A stretch of DNA of 64,000 nt from a virus, in the IMG/VR virus record IMGVR_UViG_3300025141_016046, positions 1 through 64,000 of that record, one strand, 5' to 3'. The translations under genes and the position numbers were made by a program. A model generated the notes under the pieces. That model had not been told where the DNA came from. It saw only the letters and a list, made by a program, of their open reading frames with translations, and searched no databases. This document shows, one piece after another, positions 36,301 through 45,998 of the stretch. Within the stretch, counting starts at the first letter, position 1. Each line of letters begins with the position of its first letter.

Positions 36301-37459
36301 CGTCTAATACTTGAGGATAGACAGCAGCTGTATTTGTAAATAGAACTGTTTTACTATCATCAAATAGGACGTTGTATTTTCCCGTTCTAGTTCTATCACC
36401 AGTTCTATTGATGGTGGGATATGACCCAGTTGCAGAATCAAGTCTTCTCAGCTCAAGCCTGTAGGGTTCACTTAAGTATCCAGACTTATTAGAGTAAAAT
36501 CCCTTTCTTGCAGCGTACAGGGCAGATGCAGCATTTTCATTAACAAGCCTGCTTCCCTTTGGAATATCCTTCCAAAAGGCAATCTCAGACATGGATCCTT
36601 TAAAAAATTCTGAATTTGATGTAAAAACACCAGCTCCGTTTACCTGTCTTTGAGCGCCTATTGTCAAAGGAGGTAGCGGACTTGGCAGCGTCAGGCCACC
36701 CCAGCTATTTTTCGTAGTTGTAGATGACTGTCTAGTTCCGTTGACAAAAATTGCTATCACAGGATCTGATGCAGCTTTTGTCTGGTCTACATAGAGAAGT
36801 ATGTGTGCCCAGGATCCATCATGCGGCCACGAAGTGTCCATCTTCTCTTCTATAAAGTCGGCTGTTTGTGCTGCAGATCCCTCATACATTCTAAAAGTTA
36901 ATTTATCGTCATCGTCTTCAAAGTAAAGTCTGTAGACCATCTTTGTCTGTGATGCATTATTCCCATTATTTCGAGCTAGTGAGACAATGGTGTCGTCATT
37001 TGAAGAACCACCTGTTCTGTTTACCCATGCCTGGATGCAGAAACCAAGTGTTGTTGATGCTGAGGGTGTGTATTCAGAGTCTCCGACACCCGAACCGTTG
37101 TCTACAAGATATACAGTATTGGTATCATTAAAAGTTGCTGAAAGAGGTCTTTGCCTGTCTGGGCCGTCTTTGACATCAAATGGATTGTCAGCCTCTAAGC
37201 CAACATCTGAGACACCTGATAGTGTTCCGTTGTGGCTATCGTTGTACTGGTTGACTGCTGTCGGTGTTCCCCCGGGCTTTCTAAAATCCCACCAGCCAGC
37301 AAGATATCCTCCTAGCTCATACTCAAGATTCGTCTTTCCCTGTCTTCCCCTTCCAGCTCTTCCCACACCTAATGTAGAAAAATTTAATCTTAAGTCTGGA
37401 TATTCTCTAACTCTATCAACAGGCCTATTAAAATCGCCTAACTGCTTATTGTCACTCAT
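33350..37459 (-). CDS. Very large virion protein with LamG/concanavalin-like domain (1369 aa)
   Basis: A probable tail-fibre or surface adhesin. Residues roughly 60-310 form a LamG/concanavalin-like domain: LAGWWDFRKPG, LGFCIQAWVNRTGG, WAHILLYVDQTK with VIAIFVNGTRQSS, and SMSEIAFWKDIPKGS at its end. The long remainder is Ser/Thr/Tyr/Gly-rich and beta-like, with no motif I can name. The ATG at 37459 overlaps the upstream stop (ATGA). Lectin folds of this kind are found in phage proteins that touch the host glycan surface. There is no signal or membrane segment. Confidence 0.72.
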   Translation of the reverse strand: MSDNKQLGDFNRPVDRVREYPDLRLNFSTLGVGRAGRGRQGKTNLEYELGGYLAGWWDFRKPGGTPTAVNQYNDSHNGTLSGVSDVGLEADNPFDVKDGPDRQRPLSATFNDTNTVYLVDNGSGVGDSEYTPSASTTLGFCIQAWVNRTGGSSNDDTIVSLARNNGNNASQTKMVYRLYFEDDDDKLTFRMYEGSAAQTADFIEEKMDTSWPHDGSWAHILLYVDQTKAASDPVIAIFVNGTRQSSTTTKNSWGGLTLPSPLPPLTIGAQRQVNGAGVFTSNSEFFKGSMSEIAFWKDIPKGSRLVNENAASALYAARKGFYSNKSGYLSEPYRLELRRLDSATGSYPTINRTGDRTRTGKYNVLFDDSKTVLFTNTAAVYPQVLDVDSTNFIYPTSSLGTVTRELRKGVSDKRVQFTPGESLGPYDDSLIPLQDTDFYLTGTKREIMDGFTSPLKSKTSIFFDITPTGDESAPLTLTRANRKRNVLLEPTLSSTKPSKTGFAYWNNVDRKWDQIGLTDPLTGQPIRYDYAIKGGNTDINSCTSGTNTYPQQFVPCNHQVITDSVLSATSSHDQGLAPLLRSSMYHLIGSPTITSFAPFKTIYHATSSNTIRMSDYISHPFLLEKVVVKMEGRAQRVHPRPREGAANRHQDDYVFFIYRQERANISGSFKGGGASTPTPSKAFRVDSAADVSGSQRFLVCSGVMSFYNSHCFTMAGAAQDRSTDGHYTYAPINSPAFSHDFGIEQAPYAGQLVLQYTGSLKLELQPAVAGKGFKGRSVLPGDTIQADKTTTTPKAVYHYWPGGTSINPFMHDGLRKVPGSISGAFDYDKVYPSQYTGKVGIDASYGGNAGFTFRQYYEEHVAGGSSTGFLNETFAARNLSIAAVDPRTTKPMGPLESSRTVFGSNSAAEAGLANTPNRNQSAVSPYLLFPEDEIVFGMEAAIAPGNVSELTGSGNSGGGFGGQNSLTGSYLELFQSKERQIVIFYGSLVKDEVEHHHSLNQPLSSDAIHEAIFEPIVDQWDISSEAANAGTYVDNYVTGAMVSSEYPHNDVTSEFSSNLNSSVRGVAGSFTRGTAPNRAGSFQRSVTSIDYSNRYYDTLMPDIQEYAKRAEGFEKIQSTGSMSTILFNPPDFYVEAGNSRMPFPYVGNPTRKLTDETNMQVYGQIPGSTIGSSYLYGQSSQLQIKQVLFQVGFKGGTSTTYYTPWHKAETFEYTVDSFSHAAPQGSGSTGYRYGIQNITPECPTAVFRRDRFGQFRDMLEQRKDGRFFEPFLSDHEVLAIGGRTKTSISDPVVFCRFTSPSSNDEVDPYLTTCSNMSFASTSSIPYFDGDIVNITNPATLKTVAIVKGTDLSTSVRVATQTPSLSPGKK

Positions 37460-38409
37460 CTTTTTAATCCACCAAATGCTATTGAATCAGTTCCAAGGGG
37501 ATTATTATCATAATCAAATCCTGCACCTTGAGATTTGTGATGATCGTCTATCATCCCTATGTCTCTAATTGAGCCTGTTCCAACTAGTATTTTGCAAAAT
37601 TGATCTTTTGAATCAAGAAAAGGAGGTAGCTTTCTCTGAATATCTGTATTATACCCCGGGGCAAAGAGAGTAATACTCTCGTTTGATAATCCTGACTCTG
37701 CTGCGTCTATAAACGGGCTTGATGACTCTCTATGTGAGCTTGATATGTGGAGTATCTGTGTAATTAGATCTGCTCCGTTTGCACGATGTGTGCTTCCTCC
37801 TAAAATATCTGCCCTCACCTTGTGTGCAACAAATGGAGTTTCTGCAGATCTATTGCTTATAACCTCTCTAATTGCAAGCGGCTCTATTACTCCATCAAGC
37901 TGATCTGGATATTTCATTGAAACATTGTCAAGTATTACTGGATAAGATTGTGAGCCATCTTCATCCTGAATGTATGCTATTGCTCCGCCATAGGCAGATG
38001 TAACATCAGATACAATTCTAGTGTAGACCTTCATTATGCCTATATCTTCATAGGGTTCATTATCTAAAAATAATTTTGGCTGACCAAACCCTGAAACCTG
38101 CACAGAATGAATATCTACTGACTTTTCTCCATCAAAGCCATCCGATGTCATGATTGGAAGACAGCCAATTGTTCCTATAATTCCTGTTGAACCCACTGTA
38201 GATGGAGAATCTCTCCTTAGATATCTTCTTGATACAACGCTGACGCCCTGTCTAAATCTATCAATTTTAGAAGTATTCATACCCCCTTCAGCACTATTCA
38301 TTAGGCTAAATGAGGAGCTTACCCCAACCATTGCTGGCGTAGTCTTAGTAGCTGACCCTGTTAGGGCAAGAATCTTTCCAAACCTATCTTTAAATGGTGA
38401 AATTGTCAT
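37456..38409 (-). CDS. Hypothetical structural protein (317 aa)
   Basis: No family is recognised. The N-terminus (MTISPFKDRFGKILALTGSA) is followed by Ser/Gly/Asp-rich sequence with alternating strand-like parts (VDIHSVQVSGFGQPKLFLD and IGIMKVYTRIVSDV). There are no cysteine clusters, membrane segments or catalytic motifs apparent. It is coupled to the following 1369-aa gene by an ATGA overlap and follows the 1242-aa LamG gene with a three-base gap, so the three are probably made together. It may be an assembly partner of these large surface proteins. Confidence 0.65.
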   Translation of the reverse strand: MTISPFKDRFGKILALTGSATKTTPAMVGVSSSFSLMNSAEGGMNTSKIDRFRQGVSVVSRRYLRRDSPSTVGSTGIIGTIGCLPIMTSDGFDGEKSVDIHSVQVSGFGQPKLFLDNEPYEDIGIMKVYTRIVSDVTSAYGGAIAYIQDEDGSQSYPVILDNVSMKYPDQLDGVIEPLAIREVISNRSAETPFVAHKVRADILGGSTHRANGADLITQILHISSSHRESSSPFIDAAESGLSNESITLFAPGYNTDIQRKLPPFLDSKDQFCKILVGTGSIRDIGMIDDHHKSQGAGFDYDNNPLGTDSIAFGGLKR

Positions 38410-38412
38410 ATG

Positions 38413-41400
38413 TTATCCATCCGCCATCATTGAAGCAATTACAAGATTGTGTATAGCAGTAACAATGTCTGGATCTCTTTCAGAGAGCTTTAGATAAATT
38501 TCATCAGAAAGGTATCTCATCCTATGCCTTTCTAAAACGTGAGACTCTATTACAAAGTTAACACCATTAAAACTTGTCTTTTTAGGTATGAGTTGCTCAA
38601 TCATAATGCCCAACATAGAGTCAAACCATTTGAAAAATTCAAAAAATTGCTTAATGTTAATCTTATCAACAAGCCTGTTAAAATAAATCTTTCTCATTTG
38701 CTCGAGATCGGGATAGAAGTCATCGAACATTAGATTTGGGTCGCCTAGAGCATTATCAAAGAAATCTAATGATGAGAACATTGTCATAATATCTTCATCT
38801 ACTGCTTGCGCAATAGAGAAGTCTACAGCAAATCTTGTATCGTCGTCAGGAATATCATCCCTAGGGATTTCAAAAAGAGGTGCACTATATGCATAGTCAC
38901 TATCTTGAACCTTGTCACTAGAGAAGTAACTTCTAACTCTAACTTTTTCATCTGTTTCGGACATATCAAATCTAGGTGAAAGATGGCTATAGTGAAACTC
39001 TGAAGGTATTATGACTCTTTTATCTGTCTCAAACCCAGACCCTGACATATTGAAATACCTCTTCTCATCACCTCTCGTTCCATGAAGTGCAGGACGTGGA
39101 CCGAATATTCCCCACGGCCTTTCTTGTTTTCCAAATTCCTGCTGTTGTGAAAAATCAATAACGTCTATGGTTCCTAGTGTGTTTGATTCAGTTACTATTT
39201 GATCTGTAGTTGCATCAATCCTCAATCTTCCCCAAGTTCCAGTGGCGACCTTGTCAAAGTTAAAGTTCTTCTTTGGATCCTCTACCCCTAGAGACTTAAA
39301 GTTTCTAGTGTGCTCTTTAAACTCCTCCTCTGTCAAACCTTTTGACCAAAATCTAATATGGCCCACTCGTCCTGAAAAGTTTGTGTATCTTGCAGGTCCC
39401 CATCCATCAGATGTGGGTAGAGAAGACTCAGAATTTAAAAATCTTGTGTCTGTGTCTCTTATGCTTTGTGATCCAATTACTATAAATGAACCTGACTTAT
39501 TATAAAACTTACTTATATTCTGCTGACTATCTGTGCCTATTTGAAAGCTATCAAATAGACTTGCCGTAGTGTGGTATTCTCTCAGTTCTCCGAAGCCATT
39601 TCTTGCGCACCTTAAAAAGTAAGATCCGCTTGTCGGGGAGAGAGTGCCAGATACGGGATCATCTGCTCGATATCTTCCAAATGAAACATTCCACATGTTT
39701 CCATCAAATATTTCTGCACCCGTCAGCACTAGTCTTATTGCAGGTGAAGATGCGTCCCAGTTCGGTCTACCAAAGAGCTCTACTGTGCTAGACCCTGAGT
39801 ATGCAACAACATTGAATATAACAGCATGCCGCTGTAACGGTAAAGTCTGTGTTCCTGTGATGTGCATTCTGGCAAGGCTCTGTGTGGGAAAGTGTGAACC
39901 AGTTATCATCACAGGCATTTGATAGATTCCCTCATATGTCCAAGAGCCAGATGTAAATAGTCCATCGTCACTATTGTTTGAGATACCGTGAACATTATGA
40001 TCCCATCGTGTATCATCTTTACCGGTTCTATCTATGTGCTTGTTAACAAATGTCCCCTGTGGTTCAGGATATCCCGCTTCAAATCTACTTGAGCTCAAAT
40101 ATGTAGACATTAACCTCGGATATTTAAATGATCCCGTTAAAAATCCCTGTTTATTTATCTCAGAGGCTCTTAGCGTAGGATTGTCCATTGCTGATAAAGA
40201 CCCAGAAAAGTCTATCATTGATGAGACCTCTGATCTTTTTACCCTTAGGTTTCTTAATGTTTTTGAGGTTGGACCGCCGAATTCTCTAATTCTAAGTATA
40301 TTATCTGGCTCTATTCCAACTGATCTTATAAGAGACTTAATACTGTGAACAGTTCCTCGAGATACAGTAATCTCTCTCATGTTTGTTAGAATTCTTCTCC
40401 ATATTTGATTTTGCACATAGTTTAGTGAACCACCTGCCCTTGATGGATCAAGTGTTAAGTTTTCTCCATCAACCTGTTGAAGAATACTTGCGTTATTGAA
40501 AACCCTAGGGAGCTCAATTCCAAGATACTTTCCTGCAAACAATAGGAATGGATCTGATATGCTCTCGTTCTCGTAATAGTCAACATTTGTTAGATTTGAA
40601 AATTCATCTATAAACAGCTTTATTTCATCAAATTGTTTTGCATATGTGAGCAGAAGAGCTGTTAATATCTGCGCAGATCCAAGATCACCAGTTCCGGGTA
40701 TTGAAGATCCCGAATAGTTTGAAGATATATCTCCGTCAATAGTATTGAAGCCCTGTGCTTCTTGCCCTTCTTCCAGATAGTGTTGGGGAATTAGCTTTGT
40801 AATTAAGTTTGGATTGTCATTATCATATGAACTAGCTGATAATAATAGATCAGTGTTTAGGGTTGTTATGTCTTCAAGCTTAGGAAATAAAACTGGTGAT
40901 AGATCTAAATTCTCATAAATCATTGGTGAATTAATTTCAGTACCATAGAATGAGCTGGTGCCCCGTAGAGCTATGTCATTTTTCGCTGTATGATAGTTGG
41001 ATATTCTTGAGTGAAGTGACTTACCAGAGCTGTCTAACACAATATCGTTAACACCTGTTGATCCGCTTGGCTCATTAAATTTAAAGTAAAGCTTTAAGTC
41101 ATGAGATGCATAAATAGATTTTTTTGCATATTCTTTTTGATCCTCTAGTGTCCTAATGCTGTGAAAAAATCTAAACTCATCAATTGATCCGGATAGAGTT
41201 TCTGCAGGTGTAAATTGCCAATCTGATGAATCTGTCTCACTAGAAGTTCCACTGAGATACTGTATTGAGCCAGAGCCGATTGTAAAGAAGCTGTCAGGAG
41301 TAAACCCAAGCTTACCTGTCTCAATCTCTCCGTCCGACTCGCCAGCAAGAGATTCATTAATATAAAACCTAAGCTTATTGACGCCTTCTGACCTGTCACA

Positions 41401-42141
41401 AACAACACAGACATGCTCAAAAGAGCCCTTAGAGATTGTACCAGATGCAACTAGAGCGCTTGTTCCAGACACGACAGAGAATATTAAGGCTACATCAGAT
41501 GTTGATGAAGTTCCAAATGCAAGAAGACCAAATCCATAGTTTCTCTTCTCCATTCTCTGAAAGATTACCTGGTCGTTGTTTGTTGCTGACGGGATAAAGA
41601 GTTGCATCTCAGCAGAAAATGACCCTGTTGTTGGATCAAGTATTTTCTCACCAGTTGCAAGTGATGAAAATTCAGGAAATAAACTTCCTGCTTGATCTCT
41701 AACTTTGATATACGTTCCGTTATCAGGTCCGGCAGAAGCACCTGATCCTGAAAAATTAAGGTAGCCCTTATTTTTTGGAAACTTTTTAAGAATTTCCATC
41801 TCATACCCAGTAAGACTATCAAGATATGTCTCAAGCTCTCTTCTTGTTCCATCAAATGGAAATCCATTGATAATTCTATCAAATGCAACATTTACCTTGG
41901 AAACTGCTGAATTAAAAAATGTATGATTTTCAAAATGATCCCAGTCTATATTGAGCTGCTGGGTTGACTTCATTCCCTGGCCTGGGCTATCATACCTAAA
42001 TGATGATGTACTCTCTATGTCTGTGCTTTCAACATCAGAGAGTGAAGACTCGTTTGCCCTTCCGCTTCCTAGCTTAATTCCCCTTATTGTTGCAGGCTTA
42101 AAAAGTCTAGGTGTGTTTAGATCATAAAGACTATTTGACAT
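38413..42141 (-). CDS. Very large virion protein with two LamG-like domains (1242 aa)
   Basis: A probable tail-surface or fibre protein. A first LamG-like domain lies at about residues 145-350 (SFSAEMQLFIPSATNNDQ, FEHVCVVCDRSE, LRFYINESLAGES, SIDEFRFFHSIRTLEDQ). A second, less complete one lies at about 780-990 and ends with GHIRFWSKGLTEEEFKEH, the same closing pattern. The C-terminus contains a helical stretch (MRKIYFNRLVDKINIKQFFE). The ATG overlaps the upstream stop (TAATG at 42141). Duplicate lectin-like units suggest multivalent glycan binding, which is an inference. Confidence 0.72.
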   Translation of the reverse strand: MSNSLYDLNTPRLFKPATIRGIKLGSGRANESSLSDVESTDIESTSSFRYDSPGQGMKSTQQLNIDWDHFENHTFFNSAVSKVNVAFDRIINGFPFDGTRRELETYLDSLTGYEMEILKKFPKNKGYLNFSGSGASAGPDNGTYIKVRDQAGSLFPEFSSLATGEKILDPTTGSFSAEMQLFIPSATNNDQVIFQRMEKRNYGFGLLAFGTSSTSDVALIFSVVSGTSALVASGTISKGSFEHVCVVCDRSEGVNKLRFYINESLAGESDGEIETGKLGFTPDSFFTIGSGSIQYLSGTSSETDSSDWQFTPAETLSGSIDEFRFFHSIRTLEDQKEYAKKSIYASHDLKLYFKFNEPSGSTGVNDIVLDSSGKSLHSRISNYHTAKNDIALRGTSSFYGTEINSPMIYENLDLSPVLFPKLEDITTLNTDLLLSASSYDNDNPNLITKLIPQHYLEEGQEAQGFNTIDGDISSNYSGSSIPGTGDLGSAQILTALLLTYAKQFDEIKLFIDEFSNLTNVDYYENESISDPFLLFAGKYLGIELPRVFNNASILQQVDGENLTLDPSRAGGSLNYVQNQIWRRILTNMREITVSRGTVHSIKSLIRSVGIEPDNILRIREFGGPTSKTLRNLRVKRSEVSSMIDFSGSLSAMDNPTLRASEINKQGFLTGSFKYPRLMSTYLSSSRFEAGYPEPQGTFVNKHIDRTGKDDTRWDHNVHGISNNSDDGLFTSGSWTYEGIYQMPVMITGSHFPTQSLARMHITGTQTLPLQRHAVIFNVVAYSGSSTVELFGRPNWDASSPAIRLVLTGAEIFDGNMWNVSFGRYRADDPVSGTLSPTSGSYFLRCARNGFGELREYHTTASLFDSFQIGTDSQQNISKFYNKSGSFIVIGSQSIRDTDTRFLNSESSLPTSDGWGPARYTNFSGRVGHIRFWSKGLTEEEFKEHTRNFKSLGVEDPKKNFNFDKVATGTWGRLRIDATTDQIVTESNTLGTIDVIDFSQQQEFGKQERPWGIFGPRPALHGTRGDEKRYFNMSGSGFETDKRVIIPSEFHYSHLSPRFDMSETDEKVRVRSYFSSDKVQDSDYAYSAPLFEIPRDDIPDDDTRFAVDFSIAQAVDEDIMTMFSSLDFFDNALGDPNLMFDDFYPDLEQMRKIYFNRLVDKINIKQFFEFFKWFDSMLGIMIEQLIPKKTSFNGVNFVIESHVLERHRMRYLSDEIYLKLSERDPDIVTAIHNLVIASMMADG

Positions 42142-43682
42142 TATTCATCCACGCGAAACTTGTTTCCAACACTTGTAAAAACTCTATCAGTTCCAAAGTC
42201 CTTTATAAGAAAGTCAAATGTATAGACCCTTCCTGAAACTAGTGAATCCATGTAGAAGTCAAAGAACATTCCATCGGAGTCTGTTGAAAGAATAGTTCCC
42301 TTATACTCCTTATCGAATGGAATGACTATTTTTCCATTGAAAGCATCTCTAACCCTATAGTACATTTGTGTATAGATTTCGCTAGTTGCCTCAAGGGGCT
42401 TCTTTTTAAAGATAACTTCTTTTCCAAGATTTTCAACAAATACTCTCAACCTCACCTTTTCAAAGGCACTATATCTTGACCTAAGATTTGTAACGTTTAG
42501 AAATAGCTTGTCAGGTGCATTATCAAAGCTAGTCCGCTTGACATCTCTAACAACCAGTGTTCCTGTATGAAATCCAAGTTTATAGTCTGTAGATCCCCAG
42601 TAAGTAGAAAAAGTTGCAGATGCAGCATTGACTATCTCATTTCTTAGAGTTCCAGATGCAAATGCACCAATAGCAAAAGATGCAGAATAGACACCTGTTA
42701 CGTAGTGTGTACCTATCTTATGCTGAGATGCTGTTACTGAGTGGGTAAAGAATGTTCCTCTATCATGAGATCCAGACTCTATCCTCAATACTGCACAATT
42801 TGCACCCTTTATTTCGTTTCCTGTTCTACCGTCAAGCATGTGAGAAGGTTGATTTCTATGAAAATTATTTAAGAATATAGATCCTGTAAGATTAAAAAAG
42901 AAATTTTCATGATGGTCTATTTGTGAATCATCGTAGTGAACAACAATCTTAGGCCTATTTTCAGGAGTAGTGGCATGTCTTGATGCAAACCTTTTAACAA
43001 ACCTGGTTTTCTCATCTGTCTCCATTGTTCCTGATAGTGATATTCTTAGGCCATGATCAGGTATTTGTCCTGCAAGAACGCCAGATACAATTGTAGTAAT
43101 ATCAATATTTAAATCTTCGTTACCGGATTCAAATAGCTGATCTTTCCAAAGAAATGCAGTTGCACCGTTTCCGTCATGAAGATTTCCACTTGTAATAATA
43201 TCAATATCACCACTTCCAAGCAGGCCCTCTTTATTTGCGCCTTCAAATGTCCAGATTGTAGGAGTCTGACCTGAAACTGAAGCAGTTACAAAGTTACAGG
43301 AATCTAAATCAGAAAAAGAAATAATATCTCTCCCGACACCTTCATCAAATGCCTTTGCAAGGGGTGCAACCAAGATTCTAAAGTTAGAAGGTGTCGTCTG
43401 ACCGCCGTATACATCTGCAAGTTTTAAAAAACATTTAAAAGAAGAGTGAGAAAAGTCTAAAAAAGATCCTGTAATTGATCTTAGTGGGTCAAGATCAAAT
43501 TTAATAAGGCCTCTTGACAGCTCAGTGGGTGTTGTATCTGACCCTGATGTTGACTCTGCGTAGAGCTTAAATATATCTAATGTACCTGCCTTTCCCACAT
43601 TGGCATCTTTTGCCCTTATATCATTATTGATAATCTTATTTGTGATATAGGTGTCTTTGCTAGCAGTTAATATTCTATACAT
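42141..43682 (-). CDS. Structural protein with DNRLRE-like N-terminal domain (513 aa)
   Basis: The N-terminus (ILTASKDTYITNKIIN, ANVGKAGTLDIFKL, then LSRGLIKFDLDPL) matches the layout of DNRLRE domains, beta-sandwich modules known from large cell-surface and phage proteins. The central part includes PKIVVHYDD at the domain end (about residue 243-251). The remainder consists of further beta-rich sequence with FEKVRLRVFVENLGKEV. It is encoded directly downstream of the gp6-like baseplate gene and coupled to the following LamG gene, so it may link fibres to the baseplate (inference). Confidence 0.7.
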   Translation of the reverse strand: MYRILTASKDTYITNKIINNDIRAKDANVGKAGTLDIFKLYAESTSGSDTTPTELSRGLIKFDLDPLRSITGSFLDFSHSSFKCFLKLADVYGGQTTPSNFRILVAPLAKAFDEGVGRDIISFSDLDSCNFVTASVSGQTPTIWTFEGANKEGLLGSGDIDIITSGNLHDGNGATAFLWKDQLFESGNEDLNIDITTIVSGVLAGQIPDHGLRISLSGTMETDEKTRFVKRFASRHATTPENRPKIVVHYDDSQIDHHENFFFNLTGSIFLNNFHRNQPSHMLDGRTGNEIKGANCAVLRIESGSHDRGTFFTHSVTASQHKIGTHYVTGVYSASFAIGAFASGTLRNEIVNAASATFSTYWGSTDYKLGFHTGTLVVRDVKRTSFDNAPDKLFLNVTNLRSRYSAFEKVRLRVFVENLGKEVIFKKKPLEATSEIYTQMYYRVRDAFNGKIVIPFDKEYKGTILSTDSDGMFFDFYMDSLVSGRVYTFDFLIKDFGTDRVFTSVGNKFRVDE

Positions 43683-43687
43683 TGATC

Positions 43688-45520
43688 TTACTCCACAGAT
43701 CCGATAATATCATAATTTGGATATCTCATTTGAAATATTCCACCTCCCGGGGGTGTTACTATCCCTTTAAAAGTAGCCTGTTCCATGTTTAATATTACAT
43801 TGCTATAAATTTTATTTGAAACTGTTCCGCTAAGATTTATCATCTCCAAGCTTGATAGGGATATAACACCGCCTGATTTAATAATTATTCTTTGTATTTC
43901 TGTTAAAAATAAAGGTTGGTCTATTTGAAAGTTTGCAATCTTAAAGTAGTTTTTAATTTTAGCATTAATTGACTGTATTACAGAATTCTTGTTTGCAACA
44001 GAGTTTACTACTATTGAATACTTGACTCCAACGTCTACAATTGGTGAATCTAAAATATCTATTGCATCTGATATTAGCCTATTTTGATTTAGCCATAGTG
44101 CTAGATTGTCTTTCAATGAATCTGGTGCATATTTAAGTTTTCCACTTCTGTCTCGGCATATAATGTATAGCTGTGTTGCTAGCGGATTATCTGAGTTGGA
44201 TCTTATTCCAGCCCTAAAGATTCTTCCAAACCTACTTGGCATCATGTATACATGGGATAGTAAATCATCTCTTGTGACTATTCTAGATTGTGCGTTTCTA
44301 GCAGAAACTATTAATCTCTTGAGGTCTTCAATTGAGGGTTGATTTTCACCCCCTCCTGCTGATTGAGCATTTCTCACATCTACACTTGCTCTTATTTGAG
44401 CCTTGCGTGCAGGTGATACGCCTCCCTTAAATGTCGTCAAAAGTGTTGAGATTCCATTTATAGACCCGGGTGAAACGTTATGAGACAGCCCACCTCCACA
44501 TCTATATTTTACCGTAATTGTCGTACCTATTGGAGAAATTCCCAAGCTTTTTGTTCTTAGCAGATTGTTTGGATCAATTGAAAATCTAGAAATAGTCTTT
44601 TTTCCATACATTGGAAGAGATAGCTCACTGGGATCTGGTATAATATCGTCATCGAGTGTATCGGCCCTACCAGATCCAAACTGAATAGTAGTCTTTCCTG
44701 TCTGTCTATTAAATGTTGATACATATCTGTATGGAGCCGGTAGAAGCTCAAGGTTTTCAGGAACATCGTATGCGTCTGATGAAATATTTGCAACTCTCTT
44801 ATAGACTACATTTTGTACAAGAGAGCCGACTTCATGATATTCATTTCCATTAGCATCCACTACTGCAATAATTTCTGAAACATCAGTATCTGGGATTATT
44901 ATTCTTCTAAAGGGTACAAACTTTGCGCCTATAGAAAAGTCCTTTACTCTTGTTTTTCCAGATACACACTGACCAGTTAATTTAAGAATGTATTCTTTTG
45001 GTGATTCACCTGATCCGTATGGAGTTACTTGTTGAAAGAAGTGGTTTCCCTCCTCGTCAGTTGCACCAAAGTCTAAGTCAGAAATAAGTGTGAAGCCTAT
45101 GCCGTTTGAGGACATGAGCACTGTTCCCTCTCTAATTAATGGAAGATATGAAATTTCTGGCATTGATGAATCAGATGTAGATGATGGAACCTTAATAGAA
45201 AAGACAACGTCTGCAGAAGCAGGTGATGCACCAGATACCTGTACACCTGCCTGCCTAAGAAGCCTTTGAATGTTTTGTGTCTCTGTTGCTGTTTCGATAT
45301 CAAGCTCATTAAACTGATAGTCGAGATAGTAGCTCATCACATCTCCAACATACGCAGTCATGTCAAGGAGCAGCCCACCAAGGCTTGCTTCAGAAAAGTC
45401 TTGCATCTTATCTGGAAAAAATGTCTTTGCATAAAGAAGAAGATCGGCCCTAAGGCTGTCAAAGTCTTTATTTAGATAAGATCTAAGCTCAGATTTTTTT
45501 AATTTTGTATTAACTGCCAT
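43688..45520 (-). CDS. 6: Baseplate wedge protein (T4 gp6-like, baseplate J family)
   Basis: This protein forms the inner ring of the baseplate wedges. The N-terminus is typical: SYLNKDFDSLRADLLLYAKTF, DFSEASLGGLLLDMTAYVGD and MSYYLDYQFNELDIETA (about residues 13-76). A central beta-domain contains YRYVSTFNRQTGKTTIQFGSG, given here in part, and the C-terminal part holds the J-type region with ARNAQSRIVTRDDLLSHVY. The length of 610 aa is near T4 gp6 (660). AGGATAG precedes the ATG. It directly follows the gp25-like gene, as in many contractile tail systems. Confidence 0.92.
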   Translation of the reverse strand: MAVNTKLKKSELRSYLNKDFDSLRADLLLYAKTFFPDKMQDFSEASLGGLLLDMTAYVGDVMSYYLDYQFNELDIETATETQNIQRLLRQAGVQVSGASPASADVVFSIKVPSSTSDSSMPEISYLPLIREGTVLMSSNGIGFTLISDLDFGATDEEGNHFFQQVTPYGSGESPKEYILKLTGQCVSGKTRVKDFSIGAKFVPFRRIIIPDTDVSEIIAVVDANGNEYHEVGSLVQNVVYKRVANISSDAYDVPENLELLPAPYRYVSTFNRQTGKTTIQFGSGRADTLDDDIIPDPSELSLPMYGKKTISRFSIDPNNLLRTKSLGISPIGTTITVKYRCGGGLSHNVSPGSINGISTLLTTFKGGVSPARKAQIRASVDVRNAQSAGGGENQPSIEDLKRLIVSARNAQSRIVTRDDLLSHVYMMPSRFGRIFRAGIRSNSDNPLATQLYIICRDRSGKLKYAPDSLKDNLALWLNQNRLISDAIDILDSPIVDVGVKYSIVVNSVANKNSVIQSINAKIKNYFKIANFQIDQPLFLTEIQRIIIKSGGVISLSSLEMINLSGTVSNKIYSNVILNMEQATFKGIVTPPGGGIFQMRYPNYDIIGSVE

Positions 45521-45524
45521 TTCA

Positions 45525-45998
45525 CTATCCTATGCAATATAAAATAACTTCTATTCCCTTATTTTGTACTTTTATTTTTGGAATACTATATAAAACTCTT
45601 ATAGATATTTGAGCAACTGACTCACTATCTGGTGGGTCTTTAAATGAAGATTCAAAGGAATCTAGATTAATATAAGGCATATATTTTTTAACAGAATCTC
45701 TAATTCTCATCATTGCCTCATTGTCAAAATCTTCATGTGATAGCCGCTCTGTTGTTAATTCTCTTAGGTTTGCACCGAAGTCGTAATGACCTAATCTCTC
45801 ACCATGATTTGTTAAAAGTAGATTTTTTAAATTATCCTGAACCTGTGCCCCTAAGTCAAAATGCATTTCAAAAATACCAGATCTTCCTGTCCCATGTGCC
45901 AGTGGTGTCTTTATTCCAATGGGTGGGGTGTCAAAAGTTCTATTAAACTTTCTATCGCCTGATCTCTCACCAACGCTCTTAAAACTTCTTGTTGCCAA
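45525..45998 (-). CDS. 25: Baseplate wedge subunit (T4 gp25-like)
   Basis: A member of the gp25/lysozyme-like baseplate wedge family that triggers sheath contraction. Typical parts are FEMHFDLGAQVQDNLKNLLL and TNHGERLGHYDFGANLREL (about residues 43-81), followed by a helical region with MRIRDSVKKYMPYI and C-terminal strands (VAQISIRVLYSIP). At 157 aa it is a little longer than T4 gp25 (132), with an N-terminal extension. The start is a TTG at 45998 with GGAAGG five bases upstream; I see no ATG alternative that keeps the domain whole. Confidence 0.92.
   Translation of the reverse strand: MATRSFKSVGERSGDRKFNRTFDTPPIGIKTPLAHGTGRSGIFEMHFDLGAQVQDNLKNLLLTNHGERLGHYDFGANLRELTTERLSHEDFDNEAMMRIRDSVKKYMPYINLDSFESSFKDPPDSESVAQISIRVLYSIPKIKVQNKGIEVILYCIG

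Noticed and set aside
33350-37459. LamG/concanavalin-like domain read as a sialidase or other sugar-cleaving enzyme.
   Set aside because: No Asp-box repeats or catalytic arginine triad could be seen; the domain alone only indicates a binding fold.
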